From an uncultured Candidatus Saccharibacteria bacterium (GTDB lineage Bacteria > Patescibacteriota > Saccharimonadia > CAILAD01 > GCA-016700035), in NCBI GenBank assembly GCA_937996675.1, contig CALKUN010000134.1:1-37191 (forward strand): a DNA stretch of 37,191 nucleotides. The letters run 5' to 3'. The position numbers and the translations under genes were made by a program. Position 1 is the stretch's first letter, and each line of letters opens with the position of its first letter. The notes below the pieces were generated by a model. That model was not told where the DNA came from and ran no database searches. It saw only the letters and a program-made list of their open reading frames with translations. This document shows, in pieces, positions 31,063 through 37,191 of the stretch.

Positions 31063-31440
31063 ATGAATGTGTTAATCGTCGATGAAGACACCACCTTTGC
31101 TGCCGTCTATGCAGCAGCTCTCATGAAGGCTGGCTTTGTTGTACATACCGCCAGCGAAGCGCGCCAAACTCTCGCGATCCTAGATCGGGAAAAGATCGAT
31201 ACGATGATTACCGAGGTACTCTTGCCGGGACGAAATGGTATTAAGCTCATCCAGGACATACGCTTGCGTGAAGACACCATCGATCTTCCGGTATTTATTC
31301 TCACTACTCTAGAAGCTGCTGATGTCGGGCTAGCCGACAGTCTCGCCGAGGTCCTCGGCGTGAAGGGCTACTTTACGAAGCAGCACACCACCCCCGACGC
31401 GCTCGTCGAGCATCTTGAAGCATCCTCAACGGCCCATTAG
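31063..31440 (+). CDS. Response-regulator receiver-like domain with Glu at the phosphorylation site
   Basis: A 125-residue stand-alone receiver domain. The acidic pocket (VDED, residues 6-9), the switch threonine (ILTT, 79-82) and the catalytic lysine (YFTK106) are present. The phospho-accepting aspartate is replaced: the strand reads MITE51VLLPGRNG, where a D is expected. Glu here often mimics the phosphorylated state and indicates a constitutive, kinase-independent protein. No histidine kinase is nearby. RecO follows. The upstream ATG at 31060 is possible but is only 3 nt from the -10 box. Confidence 0.85.
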   Translation: MNVLIVDEDTTFAAVYAAALMKAGFVVHTASEARQTLAILDREKIDTMITEVLLPGRNGIKLIQDIRLREDTIDLPVFILTTLEAADVGLADSLAEVLGVKGYFTKQHTTPDALVEHLEASSTAH

Positions 31441-31448
31441 GTAAACAT

Positions 31449-32141
31449 ATGCACAAGCATAAAACGCTCACCGGATTCGTCATCGGACGCCAGCAACTCG
31501 GTGAGGCCGATCGCATTTTACGTCTCTTCACTCGTGAAGAGGGGAGAATCGACGTCATGGCTCGGGGGATTCGTCGAGCCGGCGCCAAGCTCGCCAGCCG
31601 GACCGAGCCATTCTACGAAGTCGAGTGGCGCCTCGTCGTCGGCAAACAGCTGCCAATCGTCACTGGAGCCGAAGTCATACATGCGCCAGACAGATTGACG
31701 TCGCTTGAAGCACTCTCTCTCGGTCAAGCCTTACTCGAGCTCACGGAACGGTCCTTTCATACTGACGAATCATCTGAGTATTGGTACAACATGCTGAGCG
31801 AAGCTTTTCGCCAGATCACAACCAATCCGCATGGCGTCATCTGGACTGCGGCACTGGCCCGCAGTCTTGATCAGCTCGGTCTCACGCCCGACCTGCCATC
31901 ATCTGAGACGAGTGTACGCGTGAAGCTCAGCGACGGACGTGTGGTTGAACACACCAGCGAGGGAGGGGAGGAGTTGACGAGCCGCATGCTCAAGCTCTGG
32001 AAGGCCTGTCGGTCCCTAGCACTCAAAGACGTCTTGCGTATCACCGATCTCGACGAAGAGAGTCGAGTGCTCAGTAGCTTCCTCGAGAGATTCTGGCAGT
32101 ATCACACCGGTATTGAATTAAAAGCTACCAAGCTCACCTAA
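31449..32141 (+). CDS. recO: DNA repair protein RecO
   Basis: A 230-residue protein. The N-terminal OB domain starts TLTGFVIGRQQLGEADRILRLFTREEGRI and continues with VMARGIRRAGAKLASRTEPF, the standard RecO opening. The C-terminus (SSFLERFWQYHTGIELKA) matches the end of the RecO helical domain. RecO loads RecA on single-stranded DNA with RecR. The zinc-finger cysteines of some RecO proteins are absent. It begins 8 bp after the receiver-like gene and is close to glyQS, as in many bacteria. Confidence 0.93.
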   Translation: MHKHKTLTGFVIGRQQLGEADRILRLFTREEGRIDVMARGIRRAGAKLASRTEPFYEVEWRLVVGKQLPIVTGAEVIHAPDRLTSLEALSLGQALLELTERSFHTDESSEYWYNMLSEAFRQITTNPHGVIWTAALARSLDQLGLTPDLPSSETSVRVKLSDGRVVEHTSEGGEELTSRMLKLWKACRSLALKDVLRITDLDEESRVLSSFLERFWQYHTGIELKATKLT

Positions 32142-32171
32142 GCAGCAAGAGTACTCCTAGATAAGCTTATC

Positions 32172-32180
32172 TGGTAAAAT
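32172..32180 (+). promoter_or_regulatory. Extended -10 element of glyQS
   Basis: TGGTAAAAT ends 9 nt before ATG 32190, giving a leader of about two nucleotides. Confidence 0.45.
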
Positions 32181-32189
32181 AACAGCATT

Positions 32190-33563
32190 ATGCCAGAAGA
32201 AACCACCCCACCAACTGACGACACACGAATGGAACTCACCCTCGAAGGGCTCACCGGCTTCGCCAAGCGCCGAGGGTTTGTCTTTCAAGCCAGCGAGATC
32301 TACGGTGGCCTGGCTGGATTCTGGGACTATGGCCCGCTCGGTGTAGAGCTCGTCAACAACATCAAGGCTAGTTGGTGGAGAGAGTTCGTTAATCGGCGCA
32401 CCGATATGGTCGGTCTTGATACCTCAATTATCCAGAACCCAACCCTCTGGAAGGCCAGCGGGCACGTTGATGAATTTGTGGACCCTATGGTAGATGATCT
32501 CGTCACGCGTAAGCGCTACCGAGCTGACCACTTGGCCGATCTCGACACCACCGACCTCGCGAAGCTCAGCGAGGCTCTCAAGGACACACTCAGCCCAGAC
32601 GGCAACCCACTGACTGAGCCGAAGATGTTCAACCTCATGTTTACGACCAATGTTGGTGCCGTAGAGGGGGAGTCGACCCAGACTTACCTCCGTCCTGAGA
32701 CAGCTGGTGGTATCTTCACAAACTTCAAGAATGTCCTCGACACCACTCGTCAGCGCTTGCCGTTTGGTATTGCCCAGATCGGGAAGAGCTTCCGCAACGA
32801 GCTCACACCAGGCGAGTTCATCTTCCGTGTGCGCGAGCTTGAGATCATGGAGCTCGAATACTTCACCAAGCCTGAGGATGCTCCGGCAGCCTTTGATGAA
32901 TTCTTGGCTCTTCAGAAGGAGTGGCTCGCCTCGATCGGCCTCGATCCAAACCACCTCCACGAATATGAACACCCCGTCGATGGTCGCGCGCACTACTCAG
33001 ACAAAACGATTGATCTTGAGTTTGACTACCCATTTGGTACCAAGGAAATGACTGGTATTGCCAACCGTACGAATTACGATCTCACCCAACACGCCGAGTT
33101 CTCAGGCAAGGACTTGCGCTACTTTGATGAAGAAACCAAGCAGCACATCGTACCGTACGTCATCGAGCCTACCTTTGGCCTCGGTCGCATCGCGCTGGCT
33201 GTCCTGTGTGACGCCTATCGTGAAGAAGAGGTGAACGGCGAGAAGCGTATCGTCCTCCAGCTCACTCCAGAGATGGCACCGATCAAGGCGGCTATCTTGC
33301 CACTCTCGAAGAAGCCAGAGCTCTCCAGTCTGGCCAAGGAGATCTTCGCCGATATCGCCGGCGACTGGCGCATTGAGTATGACGAGACGCAGTCTATCGG
33401 TAAGCGCTACCGCCGACAGGACGAGATCGGTACACCATACTGCATCACCGTCGACTTTGACTCACTCGAAGACAAGGCTGTGACCGTCCGCGAACGGGAT
33501 ACAATGAAGCAAGACCGCATCGCAATCACTAACCTTAAAGCCTATCTTCTCGAACGACTGTAG
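32190..33563 (+). CDS. glyQS: Glycine--tRNA ligase, single-chain type
   Basis: A 457-residue class II synthetase that charges tRNA-Gly, of the homodimeric type. The N-terminal LEGLTGFAKRRGFVFQASEIYGG and YGPLGVELVNNIK are the usual opening. FRNELTPGEFIFRVRELE is motif 2, EPTFGLGRIALAVLCDAY motif 3, and the C-terminal half carries the anticodon-binding domain (RRQDEIGTPYCITVD). It is a complete, ordinary-looking gene followed directly by a terminator. Confidence 0.97.
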   Translation: MPEETTPPTDDTRMELTLEGLTGFAKRRGFVFQASEIYGGLAGFWDYGPLGVELVNNIKASWWREFVNRRTDMVGLDTSIIQNPTLWKASGHVDEFVDPMVDDLVTRKRYRADHLADLDTTDLAKLSEALKDTLSPDGNPLTEPKMFNLMFTTNVGAVEGESTQTYLRPETAGGIFTNFKNVLDTTRQRLPFGIAQIGKSFRNELTPGEFIFRVRELEIMELEYFTKPEDAPAAFDEFLALQKEWLASIGLDPNHLHEYEHPVDGRAHYSDKTIDLEFDYPFGTKEMTGIANRTNYDLTQHAEFSGKDLRYFDEETKQHIVPYVIEPTFGLGRIALAVLCDAYREEEVNGEKRIVLQLTPEMAPIKAAILPLSKKPELSSLAKEIFADIAGDWRIEYDETQSIGKRYRRQDEIGTPYCITVDFDSLEDKAVTVRERDTMKQDRIAITNLKAYLLERL

Positions 33564-33579
33564 GAGCACGTCCCTAAAC

Positions 33580-33609
33580 AAAAACCCGCCAACACGGCGG
33601 GTTTTTGTT
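33580..33609 (+). terminator. Rho-independent terminator
   Basis: CCCGCC pairs with GGCGGG across AACAC, flanked by an A-tract and TTTTTGTTT. It closes glyQS and may work in both directions against the convergent gene. Confidence 0.9.
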
Positions 33610-33624
33610 TGAGTAAGAGTTCAC

Positions 33625-34137
33625 CTAGGGTGTGCGGAAGAAGATTCCTACGGCAATTCCGATCATAGTCGCGATACCACCAACTACCAGCACCTTCACG
33701 GCGCTCGCAGCAGGGGACTTACCGGTGACCTTACCACGCACATATCCGAGACAGAACAAGCCAACAAAAGCTGCAGCGATAGAGGCAGGCAGGGAATACT
33801 CGGCCGGCAGGAGCAAGACTGGTGTCAGCGGAATAAGTCCGGCCGCAAAGTACGACACCAACATAATGAACCCACCGATGATCGGGTTTGTGCGGCGACT
33901 TGAGCTACCGAGATCTTTCTCGGTCTCTTCACTCAGGAACTCACCGGCGGCCATCGAGATAGCTTCTACAGCGATTGCAACGATGCCAGCCACGATAATA
34001 AAGTGTTTATCAGTGGTAGCAACGGAGACACCAGCGATTAGCCCGGTCGTAGAGACGAGGCTATCTTCGATACCGAAGAAGCTAGAACGGACATAATCAC
34101 CGACGAGGCTGCTCTTTTTATTTCGCTTACGCTTCAT
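33625..34137 (-). CDS. VIT1/CCC1 family membrane transporter
   Basis: A 170-residue protein with a basic N-terminus and about five hydrophobic segments. FFGIEDSLVSTTGLIAGVS and AIAVEAISMAAGEFLSEETE are the VIT/CCC1 family elements; the glutamates in these helices bind iron or manganese in characterised members. The usual cytoplasmic metal-binding hairpin is short or absent, as in the compact bacterial versions. A frame open to 34347 is not family-like; ATG 34137 has an extended -10 (TGGTATACT) 8 nt upstream. Confidence 0.88.
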   Translation of the reverse strand: MKRKRNKKSSLVGDYVRSSFFGIEDSLVSTTGLIAGVSVATTDKHFIIVAGIVAIAVEAISMAAGEFLSEETEKDLGSSSRRTNPIIGGFIMLVSYFAAGLIPLTPVLLLPAEYSLPASIAAAFVGLFCLGYVRGKVTGKSPAASAVKVLVVGGIATMIGIAVGIFFRTP

Positions 34138-34145
34138 ATAGCTAT

Positions 34146-34154
34146 AGTATACCA
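34146..34154 (-). promoter_or_regulatory. Extended -10 element, near-leaderless promoter
   Basis: Minus-strand TGGTATACT ends 8 nt before ATG 34137. Confidence 0.5.
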
Positions 34155-34186
34155 GGCGAATATCAGACTCATACCCATATAGTAAA

Positions 34187-34208
34187 CGCCCCTTCCTAAG
34201 AAGGGGCG
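34187..34208 (-). terminator. Terminator hairpin containing a stop codon
   Basis: CGCCCCTTC (34187-34195) pairs with GAAGGGGCG (34200-34208) around a CTAA loop, followed on the minus strand by a short T-rich stretch. The loop is the TAG stop of the gene that ends at 34196, so the last codons are inside the stem. Confidence 0.75.
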
Positions 34209-34537
34209 AAGAGGTGGCGCCACCACCTCTGCTGACGCAATACGGCGTCTGCGTGGTCGCGAGCGACAACGAGCGCTTGGAGCGCAACGTTGGCTTCGTT
34301 CTGATAGTTGTGGCCGCCCAGGAGAACCTGCCCGTAGACACGAGCATCTCGAGAGAGCGTATCGGCCACTTGTCGCAAAGAATGGATGTCCGGCACGACC
34401 TGGGCCCGATTCTTGTCTTTGTGGACCTGAATCAACGAATTGATCGTGGAGGAGTGGTTGTAGCTCCCGAAGCCGAGGACGGCCAAGAGACCAAGCGGAA
34501 AGATGACGAAGCTATAGTCGATGGCGTTTCTGATCAT
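34196..34537 (-). CDS. Hypothetical single-pass membrane protein
   Basis: A 113-residue protein. Residues about 6-22 (DYSFVIFPLGLLAVLGF) form one hydrophobic segment; the rest is charged and helical, rich in Gln, Asn and Arg, suggesting a cytoplasmic or outside coiled segment. GAAAGGT precedes ATG 34537; a longer frame reaching 34765 runs across the mraZ promoter region and is rejected. Its stop lies within its own terminator. No family recognised. It is divergent from mraZ. Confidence 0.65.
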   Translation of the reverse strand: MIRNAIDYSFVIFPLGLLAVLGFGSYNHSSTINSLIQVHKDKNRAQVVPDIHSLRQVADTLSRDARVYGQVLLGGHNYQNEANVALQALVVARDHADAVLRQQRWWRHLFAPS

Positions 34538-34666
34538 GATGACCTTTCGGGTCGAGGTGCGAATAGAACTATCACTAGGTATATCACAGATGCCCCTCAA
34601 CAGATAGTAATAGGCACTTATCCACAGGATTGTAGGCTCAAGAGAACACATTATGTATCCAATCCA

Positions 34667-34721
34667 TTGACCGTGGGTAAGCACGAGCTCTATACTGGTG
34701 TCAGTGGGTAAATGTGGGTAA
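34667..34721 (+). promoter_or_regulatory. mraZ promoter with three MraZ-type operator boxes
   Basis: TTGACC (34667-34672), an 18-nt spacer and TATACT (34691-34696) form a promoter. The octamer GTGGGTAA occurs at 34673-34680 (inside the spacer), 34704-34711 (around the transcription start) and 34714-34721. The last two are exactly 10 bp apart. MraZ proteins bind short direct repeats of the GTGGG type spaced one helical turn apart, so autorepression of the division operon is likely. Confidence 0.8.
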
Positions 34722-34756
34722 GACAGAGAAACTAAAACAGGTTCAACATCTCCCAC

Positions 34757-35113
34757 ATGGATCACTTCGAACGAAAGCTAGACGACAAAAACCGCCTGAC
34801 GATTCCAAAGGAACTGCAAGCGGAGTTTGGCAACGAAATCGTGATCACACGTGGTTTCGACCACTACCTGCACCTTTACTCCAAAGCAATCTGGGACAAC
34901 GAGATGGAACCCGCCCTCAACGGCAACATTCTCGACCAACAGACTGCCGACCTCAACGTTCAGTTCCGCACCGGCAAAGTCGTTGCGAAGCTTGATAGCA
35001 AGCAGGGTCGTATCACGCTCGAGTCTCATCACTTGGCCTACGCCGGCATCGAACGCGACATCGTCGCCGTTCGGGCAGGCAAGTACTTCCGCCTCACCGC
35101 GAAAACTAGCTAG
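34757..35113 (+). CDS. mraZ: Division/cell wall cluster transcriptional regulator MraZ
   Basis: A 118-residue protein with two AbrB-like swapped-hairpin repeats: LDDKNRLTIPKEL in the first and LDSKQGRITLESHHL in the second. MraZ forms rings that bind upstream direct repeats and regulate the dcw operon. Three GTGGGTAA boxes lie directly upstream. It is the first gene of the cluster, and rsmH follows after a long gap. No Shine-Dalgarno is evident before ATG 34757. The second repeat has QGR in place of a strict DxKxR triad. Confidence 0.95.
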   Translation: MDHFERKLDDKNRLTIPKELQAEFGNEIVITRGFDHYLHLYSKAIWDNEMEPALNGNILDQQTADLNVQFRTGKVVAKLDSKQGRITLESHHLAYAGIERDIVAVRAGKYFRLTAKTS

Positions 35114-35484
35114 CCCAACTGATGAGACTGGAATACCTTTCAGTCTAAGCACTTTAAAAACCAAAATAAAAACCAAAAATGTTTCCAACAAAAATTTCAG
35201 ATTAGCTATTTGGCAGTCAGTGGCGCTATCGAAGCCACGGCGTATCCAAATTGTGGCACGTACATTACATTTTGTAGATTCTACAAAAACTCCACCTCAC
35301 AAACTTTCAACTCCGCTGCAGATTTATCTGTAGCACCAGGGACTTATTTAATAAATAGTCCTTGTCACAAAATTCGTCTTTGCAACTGCAAAGACACCAC
35401 CTCACCTCACTTTCCGTCGATAGGCGGAACAAAAAAACAAAAACAAAAATCGACAACTGGCTGCTAAATAGGTAACCTTGAAAA
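35114..35484 (+). other. Long mraZ-rsmH intergenic region with palindromes
   Basis: 370 bp with no convincing gene. It is A- and C-rich and holds three dyads: 35270-35288 (TTTTGTAG / CTACAAAA), 35340-35361 (an AT-rich arm pair, GGACT / AGTCC), and 35376-35395 (GTCTTTGCA / TGCAAAGAC, perfect). CACCTCAC recurs at about 35293 and 35398. This may be a structured RNA leader or a second regulatory site of the dcw genes; no -10/-35 pair stood out. Confidence 0.45.
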
Positions 35485-36378
35485 ATGAAAACACATACAC
35501 CGGTATTACCAACCGAAACGTTGAACGCGCTTGCTCCGCAAGTGGGTCAAACCTATATCGATACGACAGCCGGGCTCGGCGGACACGCAGGGCTCGTACT
35601 GAGCGAGATAGGGGAGACAGGCCAAGCTTGGCTCATCGATCAGGACGAGACCGCCATAGCGGAAATCACCCAGACCTTTGAAGGCCAAGACAACGTCCAC
35701 ATCGTGCAAAGTAACTTTGCTGATGTCGACTGGAGCGCCCTTCCACCTGCAGACATGATCCTGATGGATCTTGGTGTCAGCTCAATGCAGCTAGATACAC
35801 CAGATCGCGGCTTCTCGTTCCAGACTGATGGTCCTCTCGACATGAGAATGGATCAATCGACCGAACGTAGCGCCTACCATCTCGTCAACGAATCTCGTGA
35901 AGACAATCTTGCCGATATTATCTACCGCTACGGAGAAGAGCACCGTAGTCGCAAGATAGCCCGTGCCATCGTCGCAGCTCGACCACTTCAAACTACCCAA
36001 GAGCTGAGACAGGTCATTCACGACGCCATAGGAAACGGCGGGCGTACCGATTCAGCCACTCTGACCTTCCAAGGGATTCGCATTGCTGTCAACGAAGAGC
36101 TCAAAGCTCTCGAAGACACTCTGCCGAAAGCAGCAGCCCAATTGAAGCCAGGCGGTCGACTCGTCGTCATTAGTTTCCATTCATTGGAAGACCGGATTGT
36201 AAAAAACTACTTTCGCACCATTACGACCCCCGAAGTCAGCCCGATTACCGGTCAGCCGATAAGTAGTGTGTCTTTCAAAAGCGTTACCAAAAAGCCCGCA
36301 ATAGCGCAGGCCACCGAAATTGAATCCAACCCACGCGCACGGAGCGCAAAGCTCCGTGCCGTTGAAAAGCAAAACTAA
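35485..36378 (+). CDS. rsmH: 16S rRNA (cytosine1402-N4)-methyltransferase
   Basis: A 297-residue enzyme that methylates C1402 of 16S rRNA. YIDTTAGLGGHAGLVLSEIG is the S-adenosylmethionine-binding start, MILMDLGVSSMQLDTPDRGFS a hallmark block, and GGRLVVISFHSLEDRIVKNYF the C-terminal signature. Full family length. It is the second gene of the dcw cluster. AGGTAACC before the ATG is a weak ribosome site. The C-terminus is basic. Confidence 0.97.
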   Translation: MKTHTPVLPTETLNALAPQVGQTYIDTTAGLGGHAGLVLSEIGETGQAWLIDQDETAIAEITQTFEGQDNVHIVQSNFADVDWSALPPADMILMDLGVSSMQLDTPDRGFSFQTDGPLDMRMDQSTERSAYHLVNESREDNLADIIYRYGEEHRSRKIARAIVAARPLQTTQELRQVIHDAIGNGGRTDSATLTFQGIRIAVNEELKALEDTLPKAAAQLKPGGRLVVISFHSLEDRIVKNYFRTITTPEVSPITGQPISSVSFKSVTKKPAIAQATEIESNPRARSAKLRAVEKQN

Positions 36379-36405
36379 AATACAAAACCAAAAGGAGACA
36401 TCTAT

Positions 36406-36468
36406 ATGTCAGTTTCAGTACGAAATCTCAGCCCACGAGTAATCAAGCTCAAGGTCCGATCCATCTAG
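36406..36468 (+). CDS. Candidate 20-residue peptide gene between rsmH and ftsL
   Basis: AAAGGAG at 36392-36398 sits 7 nt before ATG 36406, a better ribosome site than most genes here have. The frame codes for 20 residues, basic (Arg x3, Lys x2) with alternating Ser/Val at the start, and stops at TAG. It is followed by a large hairpin. It could be a leader peptide controlling the division genes, or a remnant. It is too short to match to any family. Confidence 0.4.
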   Translation: MSVSVRNLSPRVIKLKVRSI

Positions 36469-36494
36469 ATTCTCTAGCACGCATTACATTGAGC

Positions 36495-36539
36495 CGAGAC
36501 GTCCATCTATAAGATCTCACCGTACAGTGTCACGTCTCG
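36495..36539 (+). promoter_or_regulatory. Large hairpin before the FtsL-like gene
   Basis: CGAGACGT (36495-36502) pairs with ACGTCTCG (36532-36539). GTGTC and GACAC flanking the right arm offer an alternative pairing. The region between the small peptide gene and ATG 36601 is A-rich, with AGGAG before the ATG. Confidence 0.4.
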
Positions 36540-36600
36540 ACACCCTTCCACAAAAAACAAAAATATACCAAAAGAAAAACCCAGGAGATTAATACTAACA

Positions 36601-36924
36601 ATGTCGTACTACGCCCAAAATCGACTCATGCGAAACCAAAACTTGGTCCGCACCCAGGCCAACGTCCAGGCCGGTCCTATCTCAGTCAGCTTCATGCTTG
36701 TAGCCCTCGTTGCAATTCTGTCATTGCTTTACCTCAACCAAGTTACGAAAGCTACCAGCTTGAACTACCGACTCTCGAGCCTACAGAGCAAGCGCACGGA
36801 GCTCCAAGCACAAAAGGAACAGCTCCAGATTGATGCAGCTCGCCTCAGCTCCATCGCTGCTGCCAAGACCTCAGAAGTAGCCCAGGCTTACACACCAACT
36901 AACAGCGTCAACTACTCCCGATAA
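36601..36924 (+). CDS. ftsL: FtsL/DivIC-like cell division protein
   Basis: A 107-residue bitopic protein: a basic cytoplasmic N-terminus, one membrane helix (about 28-47, VSFMLVALVAILSLLYLNQV), then a coiled coil (about 50-86) rich in Leu, Gln and Lys at heptad positions. Size, topology and position between rsmH and ftsI match FtsL, which joins FtsB and FtsQ at the septum. Sequence conservation of FtsL is low, so the call rests on topology and context. A terminator follows, so ftsI is transcribed separately. Confidence 0.78.
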   Translation: MSYYAQNRLMRNQNLVRTQANVQAGPISVSFMLVALVAILSLLYLNQVTKATSLNYRLSSLQSKRTELQAQKEQLQIDAARLSSIAAAKTSEVAQAYTPTNSVNYSR

Positions 36925-36946
36925 GGATACCCTCTCCTGGTATAGA

Positions 36947-36974
36947 GCACCCACCACGAGTGGGTGCTTCGTTT
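36947..36974 (+). terminator. Rho-independent terminator between ftsL and ftsI
   Basis: GCACCCAC pairs with GTGGGTGC across CACGA, then TTCGTTT. Confidence 0.85.
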
Positions 36975-37006
36975 AACAATCATACTTCTAGATAACCTAG
37001 ATCAGG

Positions 37007-37012
37007 TATAAT
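37007..37012 (+). promoter_or_regulatory. -10 element, leaderless promoter of ftsI
   Basis: TATAAT ends 7 nt before ATG 37020, directly behind a terminator, so ftsI has its own start. Confidence 0.65.
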
Positions 37013-37019
37013 AATACTT

Positions 37020-37191
37020 ATGGCATACAATCCTCAGCGCACTGTTTTCGGGAGCAAACCCTACCGTGTCTACGCACTCACGGCTATCCTTGCTTTGCCT
37101 GTACTCGCAATAGTGGGACGGCTCGTCTATGTGCAGGTCGTTAAATCCGGCGACTACCGGGCACGGGCGGTGGCGCAGCAATCACGACAGT
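37020..37191 (+). CDS. ftsI: Penicillin-binding protein (FtsI-like), N-terminal fragment
   Basis: 57 codons before the window ends. A basic start (YNPQRTVFGSKPYRVY) leads into one membrane helix (about 19-36, LTAILALPVLAIVGRLVY), followed by VQVVKSGDYRARAVAQQSRQ, the standard post-membrane segment of class B penicillin-binding proteins (Arg-L-x-x-x-Q, then the 'YR..A..Q' of the dimerisation domain). Position after rsmH and ftsL fits FtsI, the septal transpeptidase. Catalytic parts lie outside the window. Confidence 0.85.
   Translation, partial: MAYNPQRTVFGSKPYRVYALTAILALPVLAIVGRLVYVQVVKSGDYRARAVAQQSRQ

Noticed and set aside
32424..32993. 189-codon minus-strand frame within glyQS
   Set aside because: Antisense shadow of a well-conserved synthetase gene.
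34538..34765. Longer version of the minus-strand membrane protein up to 34765
   Set aside because: It would cross the mraZ promoter and operator and start inside mraZ; ATG 34537 has a ribosome site.
34851..35467. Plus-strand frames in and after mraZ (160 and 85 codons)
   Set aside because: One is out of frame with mraZ and low in complexity; the other covers the palindrome-rich gap without a start signal or family features.
1..37191. CRISPR arrays, insertion sequences, tRNA and rRNA genes
   Set aside because: I saw no regularly spaced repeats, transposase motifs, tRNA cloverleafs ending in CCA or rRNA stretches. A tRNAscan/Infernal run would be needed to exclude a tRNA fully.

Overview
The window looks like a chromosomal segment of a Candidatus Saccharibacteria (TM7, Patescibacteria/CPR) genome or a close relative. 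The reasons are a dcw-type run of mraZ, rsmH, a short FtsL-like protein and ftsI; a recO-glycyl-tRNA synthetase pair; many short single-pass membrane proteins; almost no biosynthetic genes; and transcripts that often appear leaderless. This is inference from gene content, because there is no rRNA or other taxonomic marker in the window. Most genes end in TAA or TAG, and TGA stops are few.

Layout. Positions 1-1730 (minus strand) hold a TIR-domain gene cut by the left edge and, overlapping it by ATGA, an arginase-fold UPF0489 gene; this pair is the best candidate for an undescribed, possibly defence-related system. Positions 1900-9800 carry housekeeping and accessory enzymes: a 2H phosphoesterase, a rhodanese, an inositol-monophosphatase relative, DUF1697, a DrrAB-like ABC exporter with a DUF4287 gene, YaaA, a YkuD-like enzyme, a GH37 trehalase and a VOC protein. 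Positions 9700-10800 and 23100-23900 hold four short GC-rich genes of unknown function, most with their own promoter and strong hairpin.

Positions 11500-14453 form a flavin electron-transfer module: an FMN-binding membrane protein, ApbE, and an NqrB/RnfD-ferredoxin reductase fusion whose frame is interrupted by two in-frame UGA codons. Positions 14545-17322 encode two surface-anchored proteins (GH5 glycosidase and DUF1996) that share an anchor module and upstream DNA. A MacB-like ABC pair, a DedA protein, N-acetylglutamate kinase and assorted membrane or secreted proteins follow. Positions 24000-28600 hold an RRM protein with a long structured leader, a histidine phosphatase, a DnaQ-like exonuclease and a peroxide/superoxide defence run (PrxQ, SOD, AhpC). 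Positions 28574-33600 include a deoxyribosyltransferase-like/Nudix fusion, a receiver-like protein lacking its phospho-aspartate, recO and glyQS. The right end holds a VIT-family transporter and the start of the division and cell-wall cluster, with a clear MraZ operator.

A striking feature across the window is promoter placement. In at least 14 first genes a TANNNT -10 hexamer lies exactly 6-7 nt upstream of the ATG and no Shine-Dalgarno is present, so these mRNAs probably start at the start codon. This was used to choose several starts.
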